DNA of 64,000 nt from Aptenodytes patagonicus (lineage: Eukaryota > Chordata > Aves > Sphenisciformes > Spheniscidae): the NCBI RefSeq assembly GCF_965638725.1, contig NC_134949.1:15808951-15872950 (forward strand). The letters run 5' to 3'. Below the pieces are notes generated by a model that saw only the letters and a list, made by a program, of their open reading frames with translations, did not search any database and was not told the origin of the DNA. Below are positions 1-25,400 of this stretch, in pieces; within the stretch, counting starts at the first letter, position 1, and every line of letters begins with the position of its first letter. Position numbers and translations under genes: made by a program.

Positions 1-1930
1 ACATAGAGCTCCCACTTTCTTTCTGCAGCACAGACTTGATAAAGTCATGCAAACTGATGACTAAAGGAAGATTCACCTCTGCCTCCTTTGAGAGGCAGCA
101 GCGCAGTTGTCTCCCCAGGATGCCCAGGGCAGGACCCAGTTGAACTGCCCAAGGTGCCCAACAAGCACCCAAGGTCTCCATGCCTATGGAGGCCCTCCTT
201 CGTAAATGGGGTGAGCTTTTTTCCCACCAGCTTTGACTATCTCAAAGTTAGATGTTTAACATAGGTCACCTGGGTCCCCTCTCTGTTCAGCAGATGTCAG
301 CGCTACAGTCAGCCGTGGGAGGGCAATCCTTGACACCCACCTTGGGACAGCATGAATAATCCTCTCAATTTGCCAGTCTTTCTGTGTCTCCTATAGGAGC
401 CCAGAAGACTAGCTTTCTATTAGACCTGCTAAACCAGATATCTGACTTGGACAGCTGCAGTGAGGTAGAGACAAGTCCTGCCTTGATTGCTCACTGTCCC
501 TGTATAATAAAAGCAGAGGCAGGAATCCTTGAAGGTCGCAAGGAAGATTGTGTTGGCCTTGGTGCATGTATATGAGATAGGCAGACAGGATCTCCTGGGA
601 GCTTATTTTCAAAGGCACCTGCTGACCACCCAGGGAATTTAGGTACTTGCTTTAGGAGGGTGGCTTCACTAGGTGCCTAACATTTAAATGCAAAGAAGAG
701 TCACTCCCTCATGTGAGGCAGCTGTATTGCACCTCACTCACAAGCCAACTTGAGGGCAGGGTACTGGGTGTTTAACCATGGTATGTGACAAGGCCTTAGG
801 TATGTCATAGTTACAGCTTGGACCGATGCCCTTTTCTGTCGTCACCATGTGGTGTGGGAGAACCCAAATGGGTCCTGCCACCAGATTCAGCTCTGATGCC
901 CTTTGTAGGGTCTGGGACTCCTGTCTAACTTCCCTTTGGCTTGAAAATGCAACGTTTCAGCCTCCCTGACCCCCTGCTTGCCTACGTGTGCTCCTTCAGA
1001 GCTCCAGCTAGCAAAGGAATGTCCCAACCTCTTAACTCTCCTGCAAGTGTTCGGGAGCCACAGATCTTTGTAAAATACCTGCAGAACAGAGTGCATACCA
1101 GGACTCCTGATATACTTTCGAGACACTTGTCCTGCCTCTTTGGTGAATCTGAGGTATGCTGCTGTTTTGCATCTGTCCCTGTCCCACTTGCCTTCCTCCT
1201 TCCTATTTATCCCATATTGCCCACATATTGGTGCAGAACCTCAAAGAGGTCATGGACTTGCTGTAGCTTTCTCTCCACTTCTCTGCTCATCTTGCTTTAA
1301 TGCCTGGGTGATAGGAAGCTTTTGTAAGCAGAGCAGTAAGCTGAGCAGTTTGCAAAGCAGTGCCGTACCCTGCTTTGGACAAGGGTGCAGAACAAAATGC
1401 CACCCCTGTCTCTTTCTGGCTATACCTTACCCTGCCATGGTGCTCACTCTCACCAGAGAGGAGTTTACCAAAAGGATTTACCAAAGATAGGAGGAATCAT
1501 CTGAAAAAGTCTTTTGTGAAATATGGCTTTGCATGGTACAAAACAGTGATGGCCACCATCCAATCTTGGATGCAGTGTGGTAGGTCTTTCAGTTCTGTTT
1601 TCCCAAGTCAGAGCCAGTGTAATATTCTGTCTGGATTGACAATTTGATAATATTGATATATACAAATAAGCGTGTGTGCATAGGCATATGTGTAAAAATG
1701 CTATTTGTAATGCAAGAAAATATTCAGTATTTCAAAGAAATATAATGCTTTAGGTTTTTATGTGTACTTTCAAAAACATCCTTGCAGATCTCCATTAGTC
1801 TATGCAGTCATGTTGCCCTCTGTTGACTTCAGTATGTCCCTGCAGCTTTCCTCCTCTAGCTCCAAGTCAGAGCTGACTCTTGTTCTCAGGGCAGCTAACC
1901 AGAAGACTTCATGAGGCAGTTTATTTTCCT
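1..1930. other. Intergenic DNA upstream of DLD, first part
   Basis: No gene is recognised here. Reading frames on both strands are short (up to about 120 codons), overlap one another and match no family I know. In mammals the neighbour on this side of DLD is SLC26A3, but no exon of an anion exchanger is visible, so that gene, if present, lies outside the window. Confidence 0.6.
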
Positions 1931-1933
1931 GAC

Positions 1934-2550
1934 ACAGAATCACAGAATGGTTGAGGTTGGAAGGGATCTCTGGAGGTCATCTTGTCCACCCCCCTGCTCA
2001 AGCAGGGTCACCTAGAGCTGGTTGCCCAGGACCATGTCCAGACAGCTTTTGAGTATCTCCAAGGATGGAGACTCCACAACCTCCCTGAGCAACCTGTGCC
2101 AGTGCTCAGTCACCCTCACAGGGCAAAAGTGTTTCCTGATGTTGAGAGGGAACCTCCTGTGTTTCAGTTTGTGCCTGTTGCCTCTGGTCCTGTCACTGGG
2201 CATCACTGAGAAGAGCCTGGCTCCGTCTTCTTTGGACACTACCTTCAGGTATTTATGCACATTGATGAGATCCCCCTGAGCCTTCTCTTCTCCAGGCTGA
2301 ACAGTCCAAGCTCCCTCAGCCTTCCCTCACAGGAGAGATGCTCCAGTCCCTTCATCATCCCTCCCATGACCCTTCGCTGGAGTCTCTCCAGTATGTCCAT
2401 GTCTCTCCCATACTGGGGAGCCCAGAACTGGGCCCAGCACTCCAGCTGTAGCCCCACCAGTGCTGAGCAGAGGGGAATGATCACCTCCCTCCACCTGCTG
2501 GCAATACTTTGCCTAATGCAGCCTGGGATCCTTGGGAGTCTGCTTTGTTG
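1934..2550 (-). mobile_element. CR1 LINE, 5'-truncated, 3' end of ORF2 and 3' UTR
   Basis: On the + strand the block opens with a short octamer-like repeat (cacagaatcacagaat), which is the reverse complement of the typical CR1 3' terminus (attctgtgattctgtg). So the element lies in minus orientation. On the minus strand 2245-2553 encodes the C-terminal end of the CR1 polyprotein, with the recognisable stretches [32 protein letters not shown] and LEKRRLRG. The frame then shifts, and the remaining part ([16 protein letters not shown] onwards) continues in another frame at 2012-2260. Reverse transcriptase and endonuclease domains are absent, so the copy is dead. 5' truncation is normal for CR1. 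This repeat is the strongest sign that the host is a bird. Confidence 0.93.
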
Positions 2551-4800
2551 CAAAGGGACATTCCATGCGTACTAATGAATGCAATAAAAAGCAGGAGTGT
2601 ACCCAGGTACCGTAACCTCAGCATTCACAAAAGGAGTGCCACAACCAAAAAAAGGTGAGGTAGAATCATTCCAGGAGCAATAGAACAAAAAGCACTCAGG
2701 TGATCGTGGTTTACAACCACCACGGTCCTAAAGGCAATCCACCGAGGATCTGATCTTTATGATCTTTAGTAGTCAGAGATGTAAAACCTCAAGAAAATAT
2801 TTTAACAACCTCCAAATTCCAGCAAAGTCCCCAGGAAAGTTCAGAAAGGCAGTCCCAGCCTCCACGACCTCAAGTGATGCACAATTAGTGGGCAAGGCTG
2901 TTCGGAAGTGACTGCCAGGCCTGCGGCGAATGGGACGGAGGGGTCTAGCCCTGTGCTCCCCTGTGCCCCTTTGCCTCCCCACTTCCCCCATCCACCAAGA
3001 CATGCTTTGATGCTCTCTGCATTTCTCCAGGTCCCCTACACCCTCTCGCTACTCATGGGTCCTGAAGCAATTGCCACACAAGCCCCCTTCCCTTCGGTGG
3101 CCAGGGTAATCATCAGCATCTTCTCTAATTTGATAAAAGTTCATGGTGCAGCAGGAACCTGCAAGCTGAGCCCTCTGGGTGGGACAGGGGGAGTGCAAAG
3201 AGATGCTGCCTCTCTGCAGAGATTTCCCCACGGGGTTTTCCAGCAGCTCTGCTGGGGATTTGGCTTCCCCCTCAGAGGGGGATGGGCAGCCCTCTGCTCT
3301 GCTCCATCCTGTTCTTGCAATTGCTACCCAGATGTTGCACTCTCAGCGAGACATGATGTGCCCAAAGCATGTCCTTCAGAGCCTCGGGTCATTTCTTGTC
3401 ACAGAAGATGGTCTTGTTCACTGCTAGCAATAACAACATGCTCATGGCATTTAGATCTATGTCTAAAAAAAAAAATTAATTTCCCCAGAAATACTCATGC
3501 GCTGCCAAGCACTGCCTGTGCAGAGGGGAGGGCTCCAGTACCCTGCTGCGCACCAGGGCTGGGAGAAAGGCCATGGGGAATTAAAACCTGTTGGCTGAGT
3601 ACTTTCAGTTACATACAGCTGGAGGATTTTTGCTTTTTATTCTCTTTGGCCTGCTCATTAGTGAGGATGGGAGGAAACGATGGGGCCATGATACTTTCAC
3701 TCCAAGCATCAGGGACTCCAGGATGCTTTCTCATTGGCCAGCCTAAGAGTTAGGGATTTAAATGTAAAAATATCAGGCACATCCAGTCTCCAGTGTTGCT
3801 GGAAGTGCAATCAGAGAAATCCTTATGAAGAAAAGCAGAAGAGGAATTCTGCTCACTGAATATGGCCTTTCATTTTGAACCCAGGCGCTTTCACACACTG
3901 TTGTTAGGTGCCGGTGCCTTCATTAGCTAATGCACTTTCAACAGATCTGACTATATTTTATTAATGGGTGAATTGCTCTTCTCCCAGGTGGTTCTTCTAA
4001 ATAATTTAAGTCTGCTCCAATCAGAAAGCCTGGCCTTTATGAATATTATGCCTCTCTTCTAAGGGATCTCCAAAATTTGTGCTCAGTGATGTGCTTCTCT
4101 GCATGGGAAATAACAGAACACTGCCACCTGATGGAAATCTTGATTTTATGCAAGAAATTAGAAAGTCTAGAAAGCTTCAGAGCTCTTTTTCACAGAAAAT
4201 ACTTTCACTTTTGGGCAAGATGGGCAATCAATATTATGAACTATGTTGCATATTACTTACCTAAAACCACATTTACATGTTTTTAGCATAAATTGAACAG
4301 AATATTGCACATCTTCTAAACCAGGTGGAATTCAGTATAGAAGTAAAATGGTCTCGGCCCGTTGCTGTTCCCCCACAGGCAATGAAGGGTTTACATTTTC
4401 AAATACTCATATGCTGAAGTACAAATAACAGGGGACTGTGGGGGTGTGCACCTTTTTTTCTAGAGAACAAATAGTCTGGACTAATATAAATACCATGAAA
4501 TTAAGCTGTGTTAATTATAAAAATGTATCAATATTCTCGTTCAATTTTTTCCTGATTAAATAAATTGAAAGCAATTATTCCAAGTCACTTGAAATTCTTT
4601 CCAAAATGAAATATCTTAGCTTTTATATTTTTGAGTATTTTAAAAAATGAATTTATGTACTTTTCACTGTCATTTAGAAGAAAGAGGTTTCATTCTGAAA
4701 AATGAAATACTTTTACTTTCTCTGTTTGTTCCTAAATTTTATTTTGATTCATCAGATGTGGGTTTGTGAGCTTCTTTACTTGACCTGAATATTCATTTGA
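2551..4800. other. Intergenic DNA upstream of DLD, second part
   Basis: Nothing is recognised as a conserved gene. The interval 2908-3753 holds one long open frame, treated separately. From about 3750 to 4800 the sequence is AT-rich with short A/T runs, and it ends abruptly at the CpG island of DLD. Confidence 0.55.
2908..3753 (+). other. Unexplained 281-codon open reading frame
   Basis: An uninterrupted frame of 281 codons starts with MTARPAANG and ends with LIGQPKS. I recognise no domain, no signal peptide and no repeat structure. Composition is rich in Ser, Pro, Cys, Leu and Ala, and codon use shows no clear bias. A lysine run comes from a short A tract at about 3464-3474. The frame lies about 1.3 kb upstream of the DLD start. 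It is most likely chance openness in moderately GC-rich DNA, but it is the longest frame in the window not antisense to a real exon. It could also be an exon of an uncharacterised transcript. Confidence 0.15.
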
Positions 4801-4878
4801 GTGCCAGGTAAGGCTACGAGCTGCTGTGCGGATCGGCCCCGGGAGCGCCCTGCCGCTTTAAGAGACTTATCTGCATGT

Positions 4879-4908
4879 CCCCGCCCCGGCCCCTCAGACC
4901 CCGCCCCC
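4879..4908 (+). promoter_or_regulatory. DLD: Paired GC boxes (Sp1/KLF type)
   Basis: Two CCCCGCCCC-type boxes lie at 4879-4887 and 4899-4908, about 170-200 bases before the DLD start codon. They match the Sp1/KLF consensus. Binding is inferred. Confidence 0.5.
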
Positions 4909-5012
4909 GAGCGCCACTCTCAGCGCTGTACCGGGCGGCCGTCTCCGCCAGAGGGCTTCGTCGCGCGTCGGCGCCCGCTCCACCCGCCGTTCCCTCTCCC
5001 TCCGCGGCCCAT

Positions 5013-5024
5013 TGCGCCTGCGCG
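5013..5024 (+). promoter_or_regulatory. DLD: NRF-1-like site in the DLD promoter
   Basis: The sequence TGCGCCTGCGCG is one base away from the palindromic NRF-1 consensus (YGCGCAYGCGCR). It lies 56 bases before the start codon, inside the CpG island. NRF-1 controls many nuclear genes for mitochondrial proteins, so the position makes sense for DLD. Occupancy is inference. Confidence 0.5.
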
Positions 5025-5079
5025 AGTCCGCGGAGTCCTTGGAGCGGCGACTGAGGGGCGCAGGCCGAGAGCGGCGGAC

Positions 5080-18996
<13,917 letters not shown>

Positions 18997-19945
18997 AATG
19001 AAAGAGCAGATCTTTGTACATGTATAGGACATCCTGGAAGATGGACTGTGGGCCCTTATGGAAGGCTGTCTGAGGATTTTAGGACTGAATTAAGTGAATC
19101 TCTTCATTTTAAACATCAAATGTTTAAACAAGTAGAGTTTGGAACAAGTGGAATTATCCAGTCTCTGTAAATTAAATACTTAAAATTACATGTTTATTTA
19201 CATGATGAATGTTGCAGAAAAACAGCCTGACAGAATTCTTCTCTTTTTCAAAACCAAACATTTCGCTGCTGCATGGGATTATCAGGTGTGCTGGTCAAAA
19301 CTCTGAATAAGTGTCCAGCATACCTGCTGTTTTCTTATTTGAAGTAGTGATAGACTAAACCAGTTGAATGCTGGTACTTACAATGCCGCTGGCACTTAAA
19401 ATGCCACTGTCACTTCCGCACAAAAATGTGTTTCTTTCTGAAAGGATTAACTTTAGTATTTAACCTACTTCTTGCATACAAGTACCAAAACTTGTTTTGA
19501 CCTAGTAGTGTTAGGACGTTGGGAGAAGAGGGGCTTGTATAGTTAATTAAAACTATATTGACTTTTTAAAGAGAAAATTACTGTGTGTGTGTGATTCTCC
19601 ACACGCCATGTTTTCATATTGAAAACTCATCAGGGGAAAAATCGAGTGCTGATGGAGAAATGAAAGATTGAAGAAAAATTAATCTTACTGCTACTTAATC
19701 TTTTTTGTTTTTAAAGCTTCCATTGTCCAACGCTCTTAAACTTGAAACGCTAGAACTGGGTAGTGAAGCAGTGCTTGCTGTTAAGTGCTATGACATGAGG
19801 GTTTTTCTGCACCTTCCACACAAGGGCTGCAGTGTCAGCTCTCCACACAATTGAGACATACTTTCTTCTCCTGTTTTCTATTTTGTGCTCTCTTTCTGTC
19901 TCCTTTTGTAGCAAGAGAGCTTAATAAATATTTAATGTGGCTGGA
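18997..19945 (+). other. DLD: DLD 3' UTR
   Basis: Inferred from the stop codon to just past the AATAAA at 19923-19928, which is followed by a GT-rich stretch from about 19940. An ATTAAA at 19171-19176 could serve a shorter form, and an AATAAA at 20940-20945 a longer one. Confidence 0.6.
19923..19928 (+). terminator. DLD: DLD polyadenylation signal AATAAA
   Basis: Canonical hexamer about 930 bases after the stop codon, with a G/T-rich downstream element (cttcttgggttttgtttgct). It is the best candidate for the main DLD 3' end. Confidence 0.65.
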
Positions 19946-22090
19946 GGGTCTTCTTGGGTTTTGTTTGCTGATGGGCCCTGTTACTTCTTTTAGTGTCTAG
20001 GTTGTCGAATATGTGAAGAAAGTCACAAACAAATGGCATCTTTGGAAGATCCCTAACATGTATATGGAATGTGCCCAATTCCAGTAGCTCATTTTAAGTT
20101 TTGTTTTGCAGGGTGCCTTTTTTTTTGGTGTGTGTGTGTGGTTGTTTGGGTTTTTTTGTTAGGCTCTTCTGCCTTGAAGAAAACCTTAATATCTGCTGGT
20201 ACTGTGCATGTCCTTTTTCATTATGCCAATGACATGATAGATGAGAAATGTACATTCAGAAAATGGTGCAAAAGCTACTTGGTTTTGTGTGTAGATGAGA
20301 TGGTTATACCTTTCTACCTTTCTTTAGAGCTTCTTATTCAAGTATTGATCCATTATCCATACTGAGTGATGGAAATATATGCCGTTACCATTTTATTAAG
20401 ATATCAGTTAATCAACAAACACCAGTGATACTGTTCTGCATTTTGGTTTGGTTTTTTTAACTCCCGTTTTAAGTGTAGATGGGGTTAAATCATGACAGCT
20501 TATTAAGCTTATCACCAGGATATGAGATAATCCAGTTCATGGATATGCTGGGTTCAGTGAATTAATGTGGATCTGCTTTTGGGTGTTAGTAGGAAGTTGC
20601 TGAAGGGAAAGCAAAGGTGAGACAACAGTGAGGGAAAAAAAACTTGATTCTTCCAATAGATCTTGGCATTTCAGAATCACTTCTACCTGCTGCAGGTAAA
20701 TGCTATTAAGTGTTAATCTTGTGCTTTGCAAGTTCTTCCTAGAAGCCCTGCTTTTTCAGAAACAGCTCTGTGTGTACCCCCTCCACCTCCCTTACTGCAG
20801 TTCAGCCTTGAGGTTCATCAGTTACAAATTCTCATCTCTCATTTTGTTCATGTTAAATGAAGTTTGGAAAGTCAGGGAAACTTTAATCAAGAATACTACT
20901 AAAATCATACTGGAGACTATAGTTTGCTGGACACTTGAAAATAAAATTCAAGGCCTTAAAATTGTTACTGTATTGTTACTTCTCACTGTCATTCCTGTTC
21001 TAGTTAAGTGTATGAAGAGTGTTTGTAAGGATAAAAATAAGATGAGCTACTGAGCCACCTGTCAATGATCTGATGGCAGTTAAGTCTGAATGTTGCAAAG
21101 TTTGCAAATTCTATTTGTAACAGCTGCTAAGTATACTGGCAGTGAACTGGTGTATGATGCTGGTATGGTAATCAATTCTGTGATGGATATTTTGCTCTAG
21201 CATTTGTAACGTACGGAGCTTAGGGGTAATTATTTATTTAAACATACTGCTCTTCAGTTTGCTTAGGTGGTGATATATTCTGCCATAGTTGTCCTGACTG
21301 ACTTTTGATGATGTTAGTCAAGGTTAGGTAAGGTGCTGATCAAAGTATATATGCAGATGCATTCCTCAGGTCAGTTAGCAGTCAGGATGTGTAAATGCAC
21401 GTTGCAGTTTTGGATGCTAATTTGTGTAGCTGATGAATGCTGTAAATGCATTTGTGCAGTACTGTACAATTGTCTGAAGGTGCACTGTTCTACAGATAAC
21501 TCTTTGAGCTTAAGTATGGTGAACTGGATGTTATTTTTGCACTTTGAAAAAAGCCTTATTTGTGTTTTAAGTGCAAGCTGTTCTTAGGGAGCAAGTCTGT
21601 GTACAGCTCCTTAACTGATTCACATTAAGTGCCCTGTGAACTTTTGTAGTTCCTTTTCCAGAGAGGTTTGATCTTCCAAGCTTGGTTTATCACACAAATT
21701 TGGTGCTTAAAATGTAAACCACATTGACCCCTTCAGTGCTGACTTCCATTTCCACTTTGCATATCAAGTGTTGCATAATCAGTGATGTGAAACTAGTGTT
21801 AAGCCTAAATGGGTATCATGCAGAGGGTAAATAATCCTTTTTGAGTTACTGTGGTGCAAATGCTAGCTTAGCCACACAAGGATGGTATTTCTTCATTCAC
21901 TTGTAATTTTGTTCTGAGTGACCATCCTATATTTCATAGTAATTGGAACCCTTATTTAGAATTACATAGTTGGAGCCAAGATTTTATTAGATCTCTAACC
22001 AGTTTAAAAACAAGACTTGCTAAAGGATTAATTGATGCACCATTTCAGCTACTGAAAATAGGAAGGAACTTAATGATTCATACTAGGTAG
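19946..22090. other. Convergent intergenic spacer between DLD and LAMB1
   Basis: About 2.1 kb of AT-rich unique sequence between the two 3' ends. It carries a short GT run (about 20130-20142) and an AATAAA at 20940-20945 that could extend DLD. No gene, RNA gene or CR1 copy is recognised. Confidence 0.65.
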
Positions 22091-22094
22091 GTAC

Positions 22095-22268
22095 AGTGAT
22101 ACAAAAGTACTGTTTATTTTCAACATCAAAAAGTTACTTGTCTTTGGTTCTGTGACTTGAAAGTCAATATAAAACCTGTTCACTTTATCAGGTCTTAGTG
22201 TAATGTCAAAAAGAACTAGCGTAATACTTGTAAAATCCATCCTGAACACAAGCATTTCCTGCTCCCAT
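22095..22268 (-). other. LAMB1: LAMB1 3' UTR
   Basis: Inferred on the minus strand from the stop codon to about 20 bases past the AATAAA at 22113-22118. A UTR of about 0.17 kb is short. Confidence 0.6.
22113..22118 (-). terminator. LAMB1: LAMB1 polyadenylation signal AATAAA
   Basis: Read as TTTATT on the + strand. It is the first canonical hexamer downstream of the LAMB1 stop. A second one lies at 21983-21988. Confidence 0.65.
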
Positions 22269-22405
22269 TTATAAGCAAGTGCTATAAACAGCAACCTTCT
22301 GGCTGATTGTCTGTAAGAGGGAGCGAACTGTCTCTTCCAGCTCCACCAACTGCTTGGCTTTATCTTCCAGAACTTTTTGATTGTTTTCATATGTATTTTC
22401 CAAGT
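22269..22405 (-). CDS. LAMB1: LAMB1 last exon (coding part)
   Basis: 137 bases encoding [19 protein letters not shown] and [19 protein letters not shown], then TAA (22269-22271). It ends coiled coil I; the penultimate Cys links to the gamma chain. Confidence 0.97.
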
Positions 22406-25400
22406 CTGTCAACAAAGGAAGGGGAAAAACAGCTTAATTAAGGGTGTTTTAATGCAGTAAAATGTAAATCATTATCATTACGGATAAACTACTACTCAAA
22501 TTTATTTTTACTGAGGAAGGGAATCTGATTAGGAAAAAAAAGGTCTGGAATGGCACCTTTTTGTTTCCTTAACACTGGGACATAAAGCAACAAGGAGTAA
22601 TTTTCCGTAAGTGGAAATCCAAAAGTATACTTTGATTCATGTTGAAAATAAGTGTCATTCTTTGCTGTATGGTGGCTTTTACAGAACAGTGAAATGTTTT
22701 GGCTTGTTATGGTTAAGACTATTCAGTGAGTCTTTGTAACTGTGCAGGAGCAGCTAGGGGGAAGAATGAGTTCCTGGCCTGGCAAAAACAGAAGGAAAAC
22801 TTAGCTCCCTCCCTGGTAGTTATGGGTGGATTGCCCCCTCCTGTTTCAATCAACTTTAATTGGCAATGGGAAATGTTAAATTAATCTGTAAACTGGAACT
22901 GATGTATCCTGATTACCTTTTGTTTTAATATCTTTCCAGGGTAGGGCGGGGGTAGTATTGTTTAAAGATATGGGAGTCTTGCTTTTGAATGGGTTAGTCC
23001 TCGTCCTAAGCATGGTAGCTTCCCTGTAGTGGTTCTTGGAGCAGTGATAGGTGCCATAACAGAAGTTTGTGTCTCACTGTAAATTTCAGCTTTTTTATAG
23101 AAATCTTTGATTCAGAAGACTATGTTGTATCCATAAGAATAAGGAAAGCAGATTAAACCTCAGTAACAAAGGATTAACTTCCTTCCCCCCCCCCCCCCCC
23201 CCTTACTGTTGATGAATAGTCGGTTTAACAGCATGACATTGCTCCATACTCTAAGATGATGACTTACCTCCTCAGAACAGCCTTACCTTTGAGCAGCTGG
23301 AGTTTGCTGTTTGCTTGAGCCAACAAGGCTTTAGCTTCATCTTGCAACATGCCGGCTTTCCTCCTAGCATCAGCTGACTCTTCTGTCTTCTTGGCAATGA
23401 GATCTTCCACTGTTTTATACTTGTCGTTCAGCTCAGTATTGAGGACCTGTTCCAGATTCAAGCACAAGATGGAGCTCATTCAAAAGACAATGCAGTGGGA
23501 GTTTGCATTTCCTCCCTCTATCTTTACTAATCCGGGTGTAAGGAGAGACTACACTGCTAGCTCAGTTAACAAAAGCAGAAACAGTGTTGGGGTATTTCCT
23601 ACTGAATATTCAGGACTCTTAAGAGCTGGGGTGGAGACTCATCAGTTGCCCTTTTGCAGATCTGTGGCTGTTTTACGGCTTTAATACCAACACTTGGCAA
23701 GGATTTATGGGATTCAGTTACACAATACTGTAACTAATGGGAGCCATGGCCCCTAGTACAGCTGGAAAGCTGCATATGGTAAGGAACTGGCACTGCTTCT
23801 GGTTGAATGTTTGCATTTGGGGAGGAATACCCTTGTTAGCCTCTCAGTAATGAGAACAGCTGCCTAGTTTGCGTAGGTGAAGGTGCTGGAGAAGTCATGA
23901 GGTTGGTTTCTCAGCTGTGCTTTTCTCTGCAAGGTTAAGATTAAGAAGTTCTATGACCCAACTGAATTCAACCAATAAACAAGTTAAGAAGCTGTAGCAG
24001 TACTGGAAGTCTCTTGTGTTTACTTGACAGCCACCTGAAATACTACTTAGTGTTTGGAAATAATTGATTTGATGGATAATACATCTCTCCTGGCAACAAA
24101 TGCCTCTCTGGAGACTTGATGGGCTTACTGTAGACAACAGATTGGAGCAATGAAACTTCCTTTGGCAGATTTGTCAATTGTTTTGTTAATGAGCATTCTT
24201 TTGCTATTACGAAGGTGTGTCGCAGACATTGGGAGCGACGCTATATGGTCACAGAGCAAATTTTGCATCTCTGATATTTAGAAATTACTCTGGTTTTATA
24301 TTGAGCTAATGATTTTTTCTTGTCGTTTGATTCTGTATATGCCAAATTCTGGGTTGTTTGTCCTGAACCTATCATTGTCATAGAACCATAAATACTCTAT
24401 GGAAGAGGAAAAAAGTTACCAGTTCTCCTGTGGCAGATAGTAAAGCTGAGGGACAGAAACCAATCTATGAAAGGCTGCCAGTATGACAGCATGACAGGTT
24501 TCCTGCGGCTATTTTAGAACCTGAAAACTTCCCAATACTACTTTCTCTCTCTATCTGGTACCAAAGTAAGTAAAAAGCAGCTATCTTTGGTAAGTGTATT
24601 AAATATTTTTGGTGGGTTTTTTTGTCCCTGGTACTTGACCAATAAATGAAATGGATTCACATGTATTCACTAATGTTCCTTTAGCCAAACCTGGGGTGAG
24701 AGGTTTTTTTGGCTTTCCCTTAGCATCTTTCCTGAGCTTCTCACCTTTTTAACTTCTTCCGCATTTTGTTTTGCAGTAATAATTTTTTCTTCTATATTGT
24801 CCACGTTCTCTGAATTTGTGGCAGCCTTTTGCTTAAGGTCTTCAACACTCTTCTCTAGCTCAAACAGACGTAAGGTAGCATTGTTCAGTGTTTCTTCAGA
24901 TGCTGCATTTTCAGATTCAATCTAAGAAAGAGGGACAACAGTTACATTTTCAAAAGACACTGAATATAATAGTTAAGCTTTCTGGATAAGCCCTGATCAG
25001 CTAATTAGTTCGTGTCCATAGATCTGATGTAACAAAACTAAAACACTGGTTTTTTATAAGTGGCCAATTGCAGTCAAGGTGAAAGAGCCCACTGCTTGAA
25101 GATGGGGTACGTATGGGGCTGCAAAAGCATTAAGGAACATGGTTAAAAAATACCTGATTGTATTACATGTGCAAGAGTTACCTAATCCACAGGCAAAACT
25201 GAAGTTTGACATTTGACTCCATGTAATAACGGACTTGTGAAGCTGCGTATCTTCTACGCTGGCCAAGCTTCACGGGTATAGATAGCACTATGGTCTCATG
25301 AGGGCTATGAGATGAAGTCTGAAAATACATTATCTAACAAGACTATAGCAATTACCACTTTAATCCAGCATTCATTTATTTTAGTCTCATGCTGCAGTGG

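Noticed and set aside
1-4800. Exons of SLC26A3, the expected neighbour upstream of DLD
   Set aside because: No sequence resembling sulfate-transporter or STAS-domain exons is visible on either strand.
23264-23479. Separate small gene beginning [11 protein letters not shown] on the minus strand
   Set aside because: From VLNTEL onward it is the second-last LAMB1 coding exon; the N-terminal residues are intron read-through.
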